DNA of 64,000 bases from Viscum album. Its lineage: Eukaryota > Streptophyta > Magnoliopsida > Santalales > Viscaceae. Shown here piece by piece: positions 13,560-24,788 of the stretch (the stretch's first letter is position 1; the number at the start of each line of letters is the position of its first letter). Made by a program: the position numbers and the translations under genes. The stretch spans positions 1,548,468,868-1,548,532,867 of the forward strand of contig OY728122.1 of NCBI GenBank assembly GCA_963277665.1. Reading direction: 5' to 3'. The notes under the pieces were generated by a model. It was not told the DNA's origin. It searched no databases and saw only the letters and a program-made list of their open reading frames with translations.

Positions 13560-15010
13560 TACATATTCATAAGATAAGGTTGATTTACCTCTTGATGAAT
13601 TCAGTAAATTTATTATTTTTTATGAAATGAGATCAAATCATGTTGTTAAAAAGAAAACTAAAGATGAAATGGATTTTGAAGCTATTATAACATTTAAAAT
13701 TCAAATTTTTTTTATGTAGATCCTTATGACCCAATAGGTAAAGAAGATGATGAGATTAATGATAAATTTACATATCTTTTATACAAGAACTATCTAATAA
13801 GAAACAAAATGTAAGGAGGTAAAATTTCCATCAAATGGTTATATGTGGGGGAATTGGAAACATTGTTGTGAATTTCAATAACAAAAATTTTGGTAATATT
13901 AATATTATTCCAATGAACACCCATGATGGAAGATGTGAAACCAAAATAATAAGAATAAAAGAAATCCAGAAAATATATAAAGATATTTAAAGGGAAAAAA
14001 TGTATTTCAATTAATAATGTTAAATCAAACTAAACTGAAACAATTATTTTAAAGATGGGTTTACTAAAAAATTTAGAACATTCATTGCAAAAGATTAAAA
14101 AATTAATAATTCCATAGAGATTGAAACGGTGGGGAATAATATTTTAGATTGTTTCAACTTCGAATAGAAATTATTCCATGTCTTGATAAAAAAACAGTAA
14201 AGAATGAAACATGTGTATTGAGGAAATATTTTTAAGAATTATTTAGTGGTATAAAATATTTTACCATGAAGGAGGACAAATATATTTAAGAAATCCGATG
14301 TTGCACAATAGTAATATCTAAAAAGAGAATGATGGTTGAAGATCTCAGTTTGAATATTGAATCTAAGGAAGAATAAGTTAAAAAATTTTAATAAAAAAAT
14401 TGGGTCTGTATGTATATAGAGGAAGAAGAATGAAAACATCAAAAAATCCATGGTAGAAAATTGTGACACTTCTAATGTTGCGGATAAGGATCAATATAAG
14501 AATCAAGTGAAATATTATCTCACCAAAATTAATCATACATCTGATTATTTTATCATTTTTGTTTTTCAAAAAAAATTTGGGAAATCATGGATAGAAATAT
14601 TCTTTGAGAACCCTATAAATTTTATAAAATGTGAATACCCACTGCAAAGTAAACATGTTCTATGTCCTGAATATTAAGGATCGGAAATAATATATGATCC
14701 ACAAAAAATTCTATAAATGAAACCATATTTCAAAATAAAATCATTGAATGATGGTTATTGATGGTGTTTTGGAATCTATGGTAATAAGGCACATAATTGA
14801 TGGAAAAACATATCCTAACATTGAAAAAGGAATTAGAAATGTGGAAAAATTGTAAAAGTAGAGTAAGAAAATTTCTTATGTTATATAATGTTCAAAAATG
14901 TGAATTATGAAGATGTTAAAAAAATTGAAATAGTAAATAAGTTTGAATATCTAGAACAATGTTTCATAAGATGTGATAATGTAGGTCATCATGCCAAAAA
15001 AATATTGGAC
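13560..15010 (+). pseudogene. gag: copia gag remnant
   Basis: This is the capsid/nucleocapsid gene of the outer copia element, resuming after the insertion of element A. Readable blocks include LPLDEFSKFIIFYEMRSN at about 13583, followed by a lysine-rich KKKTK stretch. This resembles the LTLEEL...HE..KKKKK part of SIRE-type gag. Near 14950-15000 a decayed nucleocapsid motif reads CFIRCDNVGHHAKK, with one residue too many between the first two cysteines. Stops and frameshifts divide the gene into pieces. The small open frames on both strands between 14239 and 14677 are fragments or shadows, not separate genes. Confidence 0.55.
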
Positions 15011-15109
15011 ACTTCTTCTCGAACCATTTGTTTTACAATTGAAAATAAAATGTTGTTTTGAAGAAGAATGTTACATAAGAATATTTTATTATTGAGATAG
15101 CCTTGGATA

Positions 15110-15650
15110 AAAGTAAAATAAACAAACCATGGATATTTGAAAATGGTTTTTTTCACATAAAATAGGTTATATGAAAATCATGAACATATTGAAATTTATG
15201 ATGGAAGAGTAGTTACCTATTGCAATTGTAGTTCCTTAAAATTTATAAGAATCAGAACGATTGAGATTGAAGTAGAGAAATTGAAATCTGAAAATGTTTT
15301 ATTAGATGATGGGATAAAATATATCTTATAACGTGTAAGTTAATTTTGTGATAATTTAAAATATGTTGGTTTTATAAAATGTTTTTGTATCATAAAATGT
15401 ACGAAAGTTGGAAAATATATTATAAAATAAGAAAGAACCACTAGAAATATAATACAAATAAGAGAATTCAACAAATCTCGTTACTTGAATGATAAAGAAG
15501 AAATATAATTGTGGCACTAATGACATAAAATACTTGGACCAAAAATTTATTGATAAAATTTCAAAGGATGATACTGTCAAAAAATTATAATAATTTAATA
15601 GATGATAAGATGTTGTTTGTGTAGCTTGTCCAAAACAGAGTATGACTATC
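15110..15650 (+). pseudogene. copia protease and pre-integrase remnant
   Basis: The block PWIFENGFFHIK near 15125 sits where copia protease has W(I/Y)LDSGCSRHM. The catalytic Asp is replaced by Glu and the next Ser by Asn, so protease activity is lost. Downstream, KLKSENVLLDDGIKYIL at about 15280-15330 and the following FCDN match the NVLLVDGLKHNLLSISQLCD block that precedes integrase in SIRE-type copia elements. A decayed HHCC-like stretch with WH, CVAC and K follows to about 15650. The region carries several stops. Confidence 0.6.
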
Positions 15651-15839
15651 AAAAGTTATAAAATTATGAATTACAATCTACCTGGCCACATTTAATTATT
15701 CCTTACAATTTATGTGGTATGATGTGAAATCAATCGTCAAAAAGTTAATTATACATTATCCATTTAATTGAAAATTTCAATTAGGTGAAAAATATCATGT
15801 TTATGAAGCACCAGTCAGAGGATATATAAATCATAAAAT

Positions 15840-16340
15840 TCGTTAGAAAAGGTGTTGTGAATGAAATGGGTGTCTCTATTATATGTTTGAGATCATATAA
15901 TGGTATAGAACTTACACGAAATAAATTTCACACAAATAAAAGATAGAATGGATTCATAAATTAGTTAAATAATCCTTATACTCCACCACAAAATAGAGAA
16001 GCATAAATAAAAACTATAATTTTAGAGGATATGGGAATAATAATTTTTCAAGAATATAGACATAAAAAATTATGTAGGATTGAAGCTGTTAGTACTTTTT
16101 TAGATGTTCAAAATTGATGTTTTCTGAGACCAAAAACCAATTTGAATCTTGATGTAATGATTTATAACAAAAAAACACAATTGAGATACTAAAATGTTTT
16201 TGGACTTCTATGCTTCATAAAAATAAAAAATATACATTTGGGAATGATTGATGTGAACTCTAAAGAAGCATATTTTACGGGTTGTGGATCAAATAGAAGA
16301 AGATGCCATTTTTAGAACAAACATTTAAAAAATTTGTTCA
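15840..16340 (+). pseudogene. copia integrase core remnant
   Basis: Integrase inserts the element's cDNA into the host genome. The frame at 15845-16040 reads VRKGVVNEMGVSI, LRSYNGIELTRNKF and NPYTPPQNREA, which align with the copia core blocks IRSDHGGEFEN and PRTPQQNGVVERKNR. The catalytic Asp of RSDHG is Tyr here, and the stretch after the PQN motif is broken by a stop. Further on, NVFGLLCFIKIKNIH and DVNSKEAYFTGCG match the conserved FGCKCFI...F.PKSDEGIFLGY block at the integrase C-terminal side. The identification is firm at the motif level; the enzyme is inactive. Confidence 0.75.
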
Positions 16341-16679
16341 ATCCTATGATATGAATGTAATTGAAAATAAAAATTAATTAACAAAAGTTGTTAATAATAA
16401 TGATGAAGATAAACTCGATATTTACAATAATTGTAATTGTATATCAAAATATAACTATCAGGATTCATAAAATTCAAGTGTTTAAGAAATTTCAATCAGG
16501 AATGAAAATTTGAAATTTCATACATTACGAAAACATGTTGAGTCCAAAAATTATAAATGGAAATCAAAAGAATCAAATCAAAACAAGAATCATGTTGAGA
16601 ATAAATAATAAAAATTCAATTATCTCGAAATTTGAACTATAGTAATTTTCATAAACTATTCAATAATAATATTGAGTGG

Positions 16680-17480
16680 ATTCTATGAATGGATAATTGG
16701 ATCATATTGAAAAGAATGAATCATGGGAACTTGATTCATGACCAGTAAGTAGGAAAATTTAACAAAACCAAGTGGGTTTTTAGAAATAAGTTATATGTAC
16801 ATTGATAAATTTCATGAAACCATTCCAGGAATTTTTTTAAAGTCTATGAACAGGTGGAAGGTCTGGATATTTAACATTAATTTTCACTAGTTTCAAGATT
16901 AGAAAATATTCGAATATTTAATTTAGTGATGCACTTTAGAAAAAAAATAATTTTGATATGGATGTAGTTTTATCTTTCTATAATTGGTGATATCGAAGAA
17001 AATGTTGCATTGAAGAACCATGTTGGTTTCCACATGATGATGATGAGAATAGAATTTATGAATTGAACAAAATTTGTATTGAATGTAACAACCTCCACGT
17101 GCTTGTTATTCATAACTTGAAAATTGGTTGAGATTGATAAATTTTTCTAATGGAAATTTTAATAGCAACATATATTTGAAATATGATGACTCTAGATCAC
17201 TATTATTAATATTTTATGTGGATGATTTAATTTTTCTGTGGATATAGGCTATGGTTGTAAAATATTTTCAATAGAAATCCTGATTTTTTTTTAAATGAAA
17301 ATGTTTGGATTATTAAATTAATTCCATTTATTAGAAGTTCATAAAAATAAAAAATATATTTTCTAATCTCAATAATATTATTCTATGGAATTTTTAATGA
17401 TGCTTGGTATGAATGAATAAAAACATGTTTCATATCCTACTCTAGTGAGCATAAGGTTGAGTGAATATGGATCCATAATA
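16680..17480 (+). pseudogene. copia reverse transcriptase remnant
   Basis: Reverse transcriptase copies element RNA into DNA. An N-terminal remnant ENxSWELDS is followed by a stretch with many stops, then DMDVVLSFYNWWYRRKCCIE, which corresponds to the MDVK.AFLNG..EEV.VEQP block. Next comes YELNKICIE. The catalytic YVDD is intact at 17215-17226, inside FYVDDLIFL, matching YVDDIIFG of copia. The C-terminal part is recognisable but frameshifted. Many stops make this a pseudogene despite the intact catalytic aspartates. Confidence 0.8.
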
Positions 17481-17559
17481 TGTGTAAATCAAAATGTCTT
17501 TTTGAAGCTTATCGGAATTATTCTTTACCATAAATCCTTAGGGACTGACATTGTTTATG

Positions 17560-18060
17560 TTGTGACTTTTCATGCTATGTATCAAAGGAACCTGAAAGAA
17601 TCACATCTATTATTAGGATGATGGATTCTATGATATTTGAAAGGAACAAAATCACCTGGGTTTTTATAGAAAACAAATTGTGAGATTATGTTTCATGGTT
17701 ATACTAGTGATGATAGGGATATAGATTTTAATGATAGAGAATCAACCATAAGATGAACATTTTTATTGTCTAAATATTTTGTGACTTTTGATAGTAAGAA
17801 AATTTGTTCAGTAACATTGATGATTGTTGAATATATATATGTTGACACTACTCATTATTGTACTCAAATGTTATGGTCTAATATTTATAATGAATATTTT
17901 AAATTAAATATTTAAAATCCATTAAAGACACTTTGTGATAATCAGGTGTCAATTAATCATTCTAATAATATTGTCCAACATTCTAGATCAAAACACATTG
18001 ATATAAATTTTTACTTTATAAAAGATACGTTGCTGCTATAGTTGATTTTCTTGAATTAAT
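17560..18060 (+). pseudogene. copia RNase H remnant
   Basis: RNase H degrades the RNA strand during reverse transcription. Blocks in order are ESHLLLG and YLKGTKSPG (ESHL..VKRILRYLKGT), GYTSDDRDIDFNDRESTIR (GYSDADWAGD.DDRKSTSG), VEYIYVDTTHYCTQMLW, TLCDNQVSINHSNNIV and HSRSKHIDINFYFIKD. The Asp of CDN at 17937-17939 is intact. The last 300 bp are nearly free of stops and are the best-preserved coding stretch of the element. The alignment to the copia pattern is clear. Confidence 0.85.
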
Positions 18061-19230
18061 TTCATTAATGTATCATATTGATGATAAATTTACAAATTAA
18101 ATTAAAAAATAATAAATTGAGGAATTCAGGATTGAAATTATTGTTTATCATCCTCACTTGTCTTCCTAATCATCATAGTGGTGATCCCCCACTGTTCATG
18201 GGATTACATAGGCAAGGCGGGAGAGAATGTAATAAAATTGTTCTTTATAAAAGTTTTTACTTATCTTTCATAAATGAATATGATGTAGGATGTTTTTACA
18301 TATCTTTCTTAAATCAATTTGAAGTTATGGTAATCATATGATATGAGTGGGAAAATGAAAACCGAGAGATTAAAAGATAAAAGTGATGGGGAGTTTATCA
18401 TTACATGGTTGAAAAATTTTCATGTCACTAAGGGATGGAATTCCATAAGAAATTAATTTATCTAGTGTTGTGGTTTCAGAAACACTATTTTTGGAAAGGA
18501 TATATTTTTATGAAATTAAGAAATAATTATATGTATAAAAAATATGTGTTGTTGAAAACAATGAGATTACTAAAAGTTGTGAATGAGGCCTGTTAAAAAA
18601 TTAAAAAGGGGATATTGAAGAACCATTGTGAGAAATTTTTTTAAAACTGATTATCTTTCTGTAAAAAAACTAATATTTTTTTATAAGAATGTTTTTTAGG
18701 AATTTGATAAAGTCCATTCGTAATGGAATTTGTAAGAATATTTAATGTTTCTAAATAATTAGTCTCGAACCTAAATGAGAAGACTTGTTTTTTAGGAATG
18801 TTTTTTCAAGAGATTGAAAATCGTTATTACTAGCTTCTGATTCAGATCGTCTGTTCAATCGAAATAGAATATAGAACATTACTTCCCGAAGAATCGAAGG
18901 TAGAAATTGTTTTTTTAAATGATTCATTTCCCATAATTAGATAATGAAAAATGTTTGTAATATAGAATGATAAAATTTTATTAGTAGGGAAGTCTCCTTT
19001 TTTTCTGAAGTGTTTGAAGTATGTTTGTGAAGTCACGAGTTAGAAGATTTCAATTATTTCTAAACAAAATTAAGAAGATTCTATTATGATCCTAGACTTA
19101 AAAAATATCATGAAAAATATCATGTTAAATGTTTTTAATGAAATAGATGAATTGTACTGGTTGTAACAGTTCTATAAATAATGAAAATGTGTTCCAATGA
19201 GTATTAACTGATGCGTTTTGAAGATTATCA
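18061..19230 (+). other. copia region between RNase H and 3' LTR, unassigned
   Basis: About 1.2 kb lies between the end of pol and the likely LTR start. Some SIRE-type elements carry an additional env-like frame here. Short open stretches occur, but I recognise no domain. A hairpin-prone, GC-richer patch lies at 18170-18230. The polypurine tract could not be placed with confidence. Confidence 0.4.
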
Positions 19231-20637
19231 ATGTTAACGCTTGGAGTTATAATTATATACACACTATCATAATGAGGAATCCATCACAATAAGGATTCCA
19301 TCAATAAAAAATATCTATCAGTGGTAGAATAATTAATATATATGAATAATGTTTATGTTAGAATAATTTTAGAGTTATATTATCAAGACTCTATCGTAAT
19401 GGGAATTCCATCATAATGGGAATTCCATCATAACGATAATTCCATAAGTTTTAGGATTCCATTATACTTATCTATAAAATAAACAGATTCATAATTAAAT
19501 GAGAATGATTAAAAAATCATAATGTCTCTAAGAATGAAAAATAATTCAAAATCATTGAGAAGGAAACAATAGATGAGAAGGAAACAAATTCAGAATGATC
19601 AGATTACAAAGAAGAATCAAAAATAAGATTCTAGAATATTTTGGAAGAGTTGATGTTCTCAGATATAAAATTAATTTTTTGAAAAATATTAGTGAAATTA
19701 AAGGATGATTGAAGGAGTTGAGTTATATGTTAAAATGAGAGATATTTTCCTTGTTTATAAATTTGAGGAAGTGAAGATTTTTTTCTTGTATCCTACATTT
19801 ATTAGGTTTTACCTATAAATAAATTATCAGATCATTAATTCATTAAGAACATTCATTAAATCAAAAAATGAGGACAACTAAGGAAATGAATTCAAATTAA
19901 TTTTTAGCGAGAGTTATTGTGAGGAGGATCAGATAGACAAATGTTTTTCTACTAGATTGAGGAAGATCATATTGAGTACATCATGATGAGAATGATCGTA
20001 TTGTATATATGAGCAAATTTAGAGATATCAAGATTGAGAATGGGTTCATCGTATTTATTCCACCATATTAAGAGAATTAGATCCAAGCTCATAAAATTGA
20101 GAGAATTAGATGCATACTTATTGTATTGAGGGAATCATATCCAGAATCATCATAGTGATAAAATCAAATCTATACTCATCGTATTGAAAAATCAAATCCA
20201 ACCAAATTAGACTGAAAATTCAGACTGAGTAATTAAGGAGTAGTTTGAATAATTATTTATTATATTTTGGATAAATTTTATTGTAATTAAACATTTTAAT
20301 CTAATATGAGTCAATATAATCTTTCTTTTTAGGAGATATAAGGTGTCTAATGGGAGTTTTCACATGTTTTATTCCCTTCTTCTTAATAGTGGATTTACAT
20401 AGACCTATGATAGTGTTTGTGGAAAAGGATATAGTTTCTCACAAAGAGGTAGAACATTAAAAATATTGAGTTCTTTAAATTTTTTTACAACTTTTGAATC
20501 AATGAGTATTTACAAAAATTTTATAATGAAATAAATTTTAATAGGTTTTACTGGATAAGTTTCTAAAGGTTTTGAAACTTTTAAAAAGTGAACAAACTGA
20601 TTCAACCCCCATCTTAGTTGTTACTCGATCCATTGGG
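19231..20637 (+). repeat. 3' LTR of the copia element
   Basis: The right end and the 19690-20637 part are supported by alignment to 1-971. The left end at 19231 (TGTTAACGCTTGGAG) is inferred from its TG start and resemblance to LTR starts of the group, because the equivalent part of the 5' LTR is outside the window. No matching target duplication can be tested. Confidence 0.6.
19396..19446 (+). repeat. short tandem repeat GGAATTCCATCATAAT, about three units
   Basis: A 17-bp unit containing the palindrome GGAATTCC is repeated at about 19400 and 19417, with a decayed third copy at about 19434. Looser copies (AGGAATCCATCACAATA, AGGATTCCATCAATAA) precede it near 19275-19310. It lies in the U3 part of the copia LTR. 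Confidence 0.6.
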
Positions 20638-22843
20638 GATTCAATTTTAATTTTTAACGATCCTTAGTTTGAGTGTTTATTTGTTATTCTTAAAATAAAT
20701 CTATTTTATTTAGATTTCATAGAGATTGAAATAGTTTCTATGTTTTTATTTTTTTTCAAATATATTTTCTATGATTCACACATGAATTTAACTTTAAATA
20801 ATTTTTTATTTGAATTTTTAATTTTTATCAAACCTAAAGATGTGTATTTTTGCATCTAAAAAACCTAAAATGCTGATTTTTTAAATTTTTTATAATTTTA
20901 AAATTATATTTTTTGTGATTTGGTATTTAAAGTAGTATTCATGATTTTTATTTTAAAAATTATTTGAGTATCATAATAAAATAAATATTATGGTAATTAT
21001 ATAATTGCGATTCATTTTAATTTGAAATTTTCATTTCAAATACCATATCCATATATGGTTTTGAAATTAATTTCTTGATTTGGATTTATTAAACGTGTAT
21101 CATGGTATTGTTATAACTCTATGGTAGGGATTTCAATAAAATCAGGTGAATATGGTGTTTATATATTTTATATAATCATGTGATTACAAATATTATTTAT
21201 TTACATACCTATTCATTATTGGTCATGGGATATATACTACATGGATAGGATAATATAGAACATATGTTGTCATTTCCACTAGTTTAGTGTGTCACCATGA
21301 CACTTCTATTATGAATTTTTTTCAACATTCTAGCTTACTAGGTGTAATTCCATAACTTTTAATGTCATTTCACTAGATAGTCCAATATATAGTATGAATA
21401 TATTTGTCCCCATGACATTACCGACATTCATATTGTAATTTTTTTGTGATATTATTATTAATTTTTCTACCTTTCCCACACTACTACAATTACAATTAAA
21501 ATTGAGTACCATTTTTTATTTTTTCAATGTTTTTATTCCCTAATTTATATTTTATATTTTTTATATCTATTGTTATTGGTTATTTCATTTAATGTTTATA
21601 TAAAACTACATTGTTAATCTTTACGTGTCTAGTTGTTTTTTCAAATTAATCTTGTAATTGTTTTAAAAATCTAGTTATTTCCCATTTTTGTTTTTCAATT
21701 GAATTTCAATGTTTTCTTATAAAATGGAATATTATAATATTATTGTTAATATTTGTTCCCCTATATTCTTCTGGTTATGGGTTGGTGTTACGTCATGACG
21801 ATGATAGTAGATTACCAACATAATTTTTTTAGTGTTTTTTTATTTTATTTTCTTCAATATATATTGTCTAATAAATCATTCCAATATATTAAACCATTAT
21901 TTTGGAATTTTATTTTAATTTATGTTATAGATATTTAATTTTCTATAGGGATTGGTTTTGCGTTATTTTTTCAAAATTATATAGAATATAATATGGGGGT
22001 TTTGTATACATATGACATATGTATGGGTCCTAATAAATTCAAAGGATGTTTTTATTTTAAATTTTATATTGTTTTTTATAGTATATATAACAAAAATTAT
22101 TTTGTTTTTTCTTTGGTTATTGGGTTCATCCTTGTAAGATCGATAATGTTCCGCAGGTAGTGTCTCAGGTTAGATTGAGGGCCTAGTTCAGGGTTCATTG
22201 GGTTGGTTTGTAATAAAGGGGTATAAATGCATCATTTCTCAAGAGGTACATGGTTTTTAGTTCATTAGTAATTATTTTATCGAGTCAATTATATTGGATT
22301 TTTATGTTCTTGGGAATGTGAATTTGTTTCTATAATATTATATATTGCACAAGATCTCCATGTGCATTGAGTTATTAGGCGTGTTTGGGATTGTTTTCTG
22401 AAAATTTATTTTGTTATTCATTCATTATGCTATTTTTAAATTCTCAAGAATTATTTTTTGGTTGATATTTCTTTTCTGTAGGTTTGTTTCAGATATTTTT
22501 TTTGATGAAAATGGGAGAAGAAATGGAGTTTAACCATAAGATCAAAAGTTTCAGAAAACCATTTTGTGCCCATGAACATGGTTTTATTTAAGGATATCTA
22601 TTTTAGTTGCATGTTTAAAACAATATCCACCAAAATATGTGGAATGAATATTCTATGAAATTTTCCCCACATTAATCCTGGTTTAGACCCCATATTGTTA
22701 TTGATTTATTAAAGGTATATTTTTATACTAGTTTGGATGAATATAAGAGATTTTAATGATGTTTTATATACTTTTGTAAAATTTTACTATTATATGACAC
22801 TAAATATTTTCTTTAATAGGAAAATATTACATTTTGGAAGTGA
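20638..22843. other. AT-rich interval, nothing recognised
   Basis: This 2.2 kb between the copia element and element B has no coding pattern on either strand. Its open frames, such as 21753-21938, are hydrophobic AT-driven shadows. It continues beyond element B at 32769. Confidence 0.6.
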
Positions 22844-22848
22844 TAATA
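22844..22848. repeat. target-site duplication of element B, left copy TAATA
   Basis: TAATA directly precedes the TGTAAGAACC start of the left LTR. It is repeated exactly at 32764-32768 after the right LTR. Confidence 0.9.
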
Positions 22849-22936
22849 TGTAAGAACCTGAATCATTGTTTAGGTATGTTTTTCTTTTTTTCAGGAGTTT
22901 TTAAGAAAAAAATAAACTTTCTGGAAATTTTTTATG

Positions 22937-23087
22937 TACACGTCATGTACTTTCTGAGTACACGTTGTGTACCCTTTTCCCGCTCGAAGCCGTGTGCTGG
23001 CCATGTCCGGGCCACACACAAGGTGTGTAAGGGTGAGGTGGAGGCCGGTTAAAGCGGAGTATGGAAAATTGAAGTACACATTGTGTA
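22937..23087. repeat. paired 13-bp dyads in U3 of the B 5' LTR
   Basis: Copies of TACACGNCGTGTA stand at 22937 (TACACGTCATGTA), 22959 (TACACGTTGTGTA) and 23075 (TACACATTGTGTA). The first two start 22 bp apart, and the third starts 138 bp after the first. Departures from the consensus are mostly CG to TG or CA changes, as expected from decay of methylated CpG. Confidence 0.75.
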
Positions 23088-23780
23088 TTTTCTTCCTTTT
23101 CATTAAACGGACCTGTGTCGTGCCTAACCCCCGATTTCATCTTCTCCTCTAGTTTTCATCTGCCCGAGAGCGACCGTTCAGCCAGATCTTCAACGAGCTC
23201 CAGCCTCTTCGTCCGTTCTCTGATACGAGCGCGGTTTAATGTGTTGGAATCGCAGTGGTGAGATCTCCCTTCTGCTTGAGTCTTGTCTCTTGATTTCTCA
23301 TAGTTTTCAATTTATCGTAGGTTGAGCATTTTGTGCGTTTTCTCAGACCTATGTCATTCTAAGGGGAATCTGTCTTCGTCGTTCACGTATATCGATCTCC
23401 TTGGATCGAGGTGGGTGGTTTGTGCCTTTCTGTAGAGTGTTGATGGATATTTTGTGTAAATTCCACCAATTCATTTGAACGGGGAATTGGGGGTTTCCTG
23501 TATTTTCCCTTATTTTTGCCTACTTTCCTTGATTGCATAAGTAGATGTATTTTCCTGTGAATATGGTCGTTTTTACTGTACTCTTGTTGTTTACCATGCT
23601 TCGTTTCCTATTTGGCATTTTTTCGGTTGCCATGCCTAGTTGTAGGATAGTGGAACTGTTGCTTTGTTATGTTGTTGAGCCTTAGAATGATATCCAAGAA
23701 GTTCTTGAGGTTTACTTGGATGATGCACACGTGCTGATCATGTTTAGTTTCACCCAGGACTGTGAGAACCTAGAGTAGTA

Positions 23781-24116
23781 GACCAAATGGAGAATTGAAG
23801 GAAGGGCATCTCCAGAGTGTCTTTTAATTATGATGTGAGACCACATGGAGAATTGACATTGATTGCTTCCACAAAGAGTCTGTATTTCCTTGACGTGGGA
23901 CACATGGGGAATAGACGTTGAGCGCTTCCCTAGAGAGCCTTTAGCACAATACGAGACTATAGGGGGAATTGATGGTGAGTGCTTCCCCAGAGATTCTATT
24001 AATTTTCATAGCTGATCCAGAGGGGTGAGACTGTGTGTGCCTCCTAGAGGGTTTCCAGTACTTATAGGTTGAACCATAGGGGTTAGGCTGTGAGAGCTAC
24101 CTAGAGGGTTACCTGT
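23781..24116 (+). repeat. 58-bp minisatellite, six units, in the B 5' LTR
   Basis: Units start at about 23781, 23839, 23899, 23955, 24014 and 24071, with periods of 56-60 bp. Each has a GAC(C)A.A.GGGGAAT-like head, then TTGA, GTGCTTCC and CCAGAGAGTCT. The last two units are the most diverged. The same array occurs in the 3' LTR, so it predates insertion. Confidence 0.7.
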
Positions 24117-24776
24117 TTTCTTCTTGTTGTTGGTCGTTTACTTGTGTACATTATTGTTAGAACTGTAGTTTGTAGCTGCTTGTGTTTTCCTGTTTACTAC
24201 TTCTTATCTTATTTAATTCCATATATTCATTGACTGTGAGGCACATATCTTTGGGGGATTTCCTAATGGGATTGTATCGCCCACCCTGTTTGGGCCATGC
24301 TTTTGGACCCAAGCAGACTATGTTGTTGCAGGTACAGATAAGGGAAATCACCCTTCTACTTCAGGTTCTTGATTGCGTTGGTGCTGGAGAGCATGGGACC
24401 GAGCTGGGGCTGTGATGCTGAGCATTTTATTTTGTTTTTCATTTGCACTTTTTTTCGGTTGTATTCCAGCACGTTGTTGGGTTTGCTTCTTTCCATAGAT
24501 ACTGGTACCTGCTGCATCTTTGTCTCATTGATATATATATTCATTGCTTCTGTTGTTTGGTATCTGTTGTTATGCATGTAGTTACAGCTTCCATTGTTGA
24601 CTGTTGTTTTTCTATTGTATACCTTACAAAATGAGGGCATAGTTTACCCACCGAATCACCAGGGCCCTCGCGGCTAGTCAAAAGCCTCTGACGTTCGGGG
24701 AAATGCACTTGAGGTCATGTGGAGAATTGGGTATGGGACACCAGTGGAGGGGCTCCGGATTCGGGTCATTAAAAAG

Positions 24777-24788
24777 TGATATCAGAGG
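24777..24788 (+). other. primer-binding site of element B
   Basis: TGATATCAGAGG lies three bases after the 5' LTR end. It matches TGGTATCAGAGC, the initiator-Met tRNA site, at 10 of 12 positions. Confidence 0.85.

Larger units (their letters stand above)
1..20637 (+). mobile_element. Ty1/copia LTR retrotransposon, SIRE/Maximus-like, decayed and nested
   Basis: This is the outermost element of the left part of the window. Positions 1-971 match 19690-20637 along their length, which makes them LTRs in direct orientation. Between them the copia domain order gag, protease, integrase, RT and RNase H can be read on the plus strand from 13.5 to 18.1 kb. Integrase lying before RT is diagnostic of copia. 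The end of the 3' LTR, with a TGATTCAACCCCC stretch followed by GTTACTCGATCC, recalls LTRs of the SIRE/Maximus group. That lineage call is from memory of the family and is tentative. The 5' LTR is truncated by the window edge, and element A is inserted in the leader. Stops and frameshifts occur throughout, so the element is dead. Confidence 0.8.
22849..24773 (+). repeat. element B 5' LTR
   Basis: It starts TGTAAGAACCTG and ends GGGTCATTAAA, where the right copy keeps GGGTCGTTACA. U3 carries the paired dyads. A GC-richer block at 23150-23420 (GCCCGAGAGCGACCG and following) is probably transcribed R/U5. A six-unit minisatellite lies at 23781-24116. The end block GGCTAGTCAAAAGCCTCTG is shared with element C LTRs. 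No TATA box is convincing. Confidence 0.9.
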
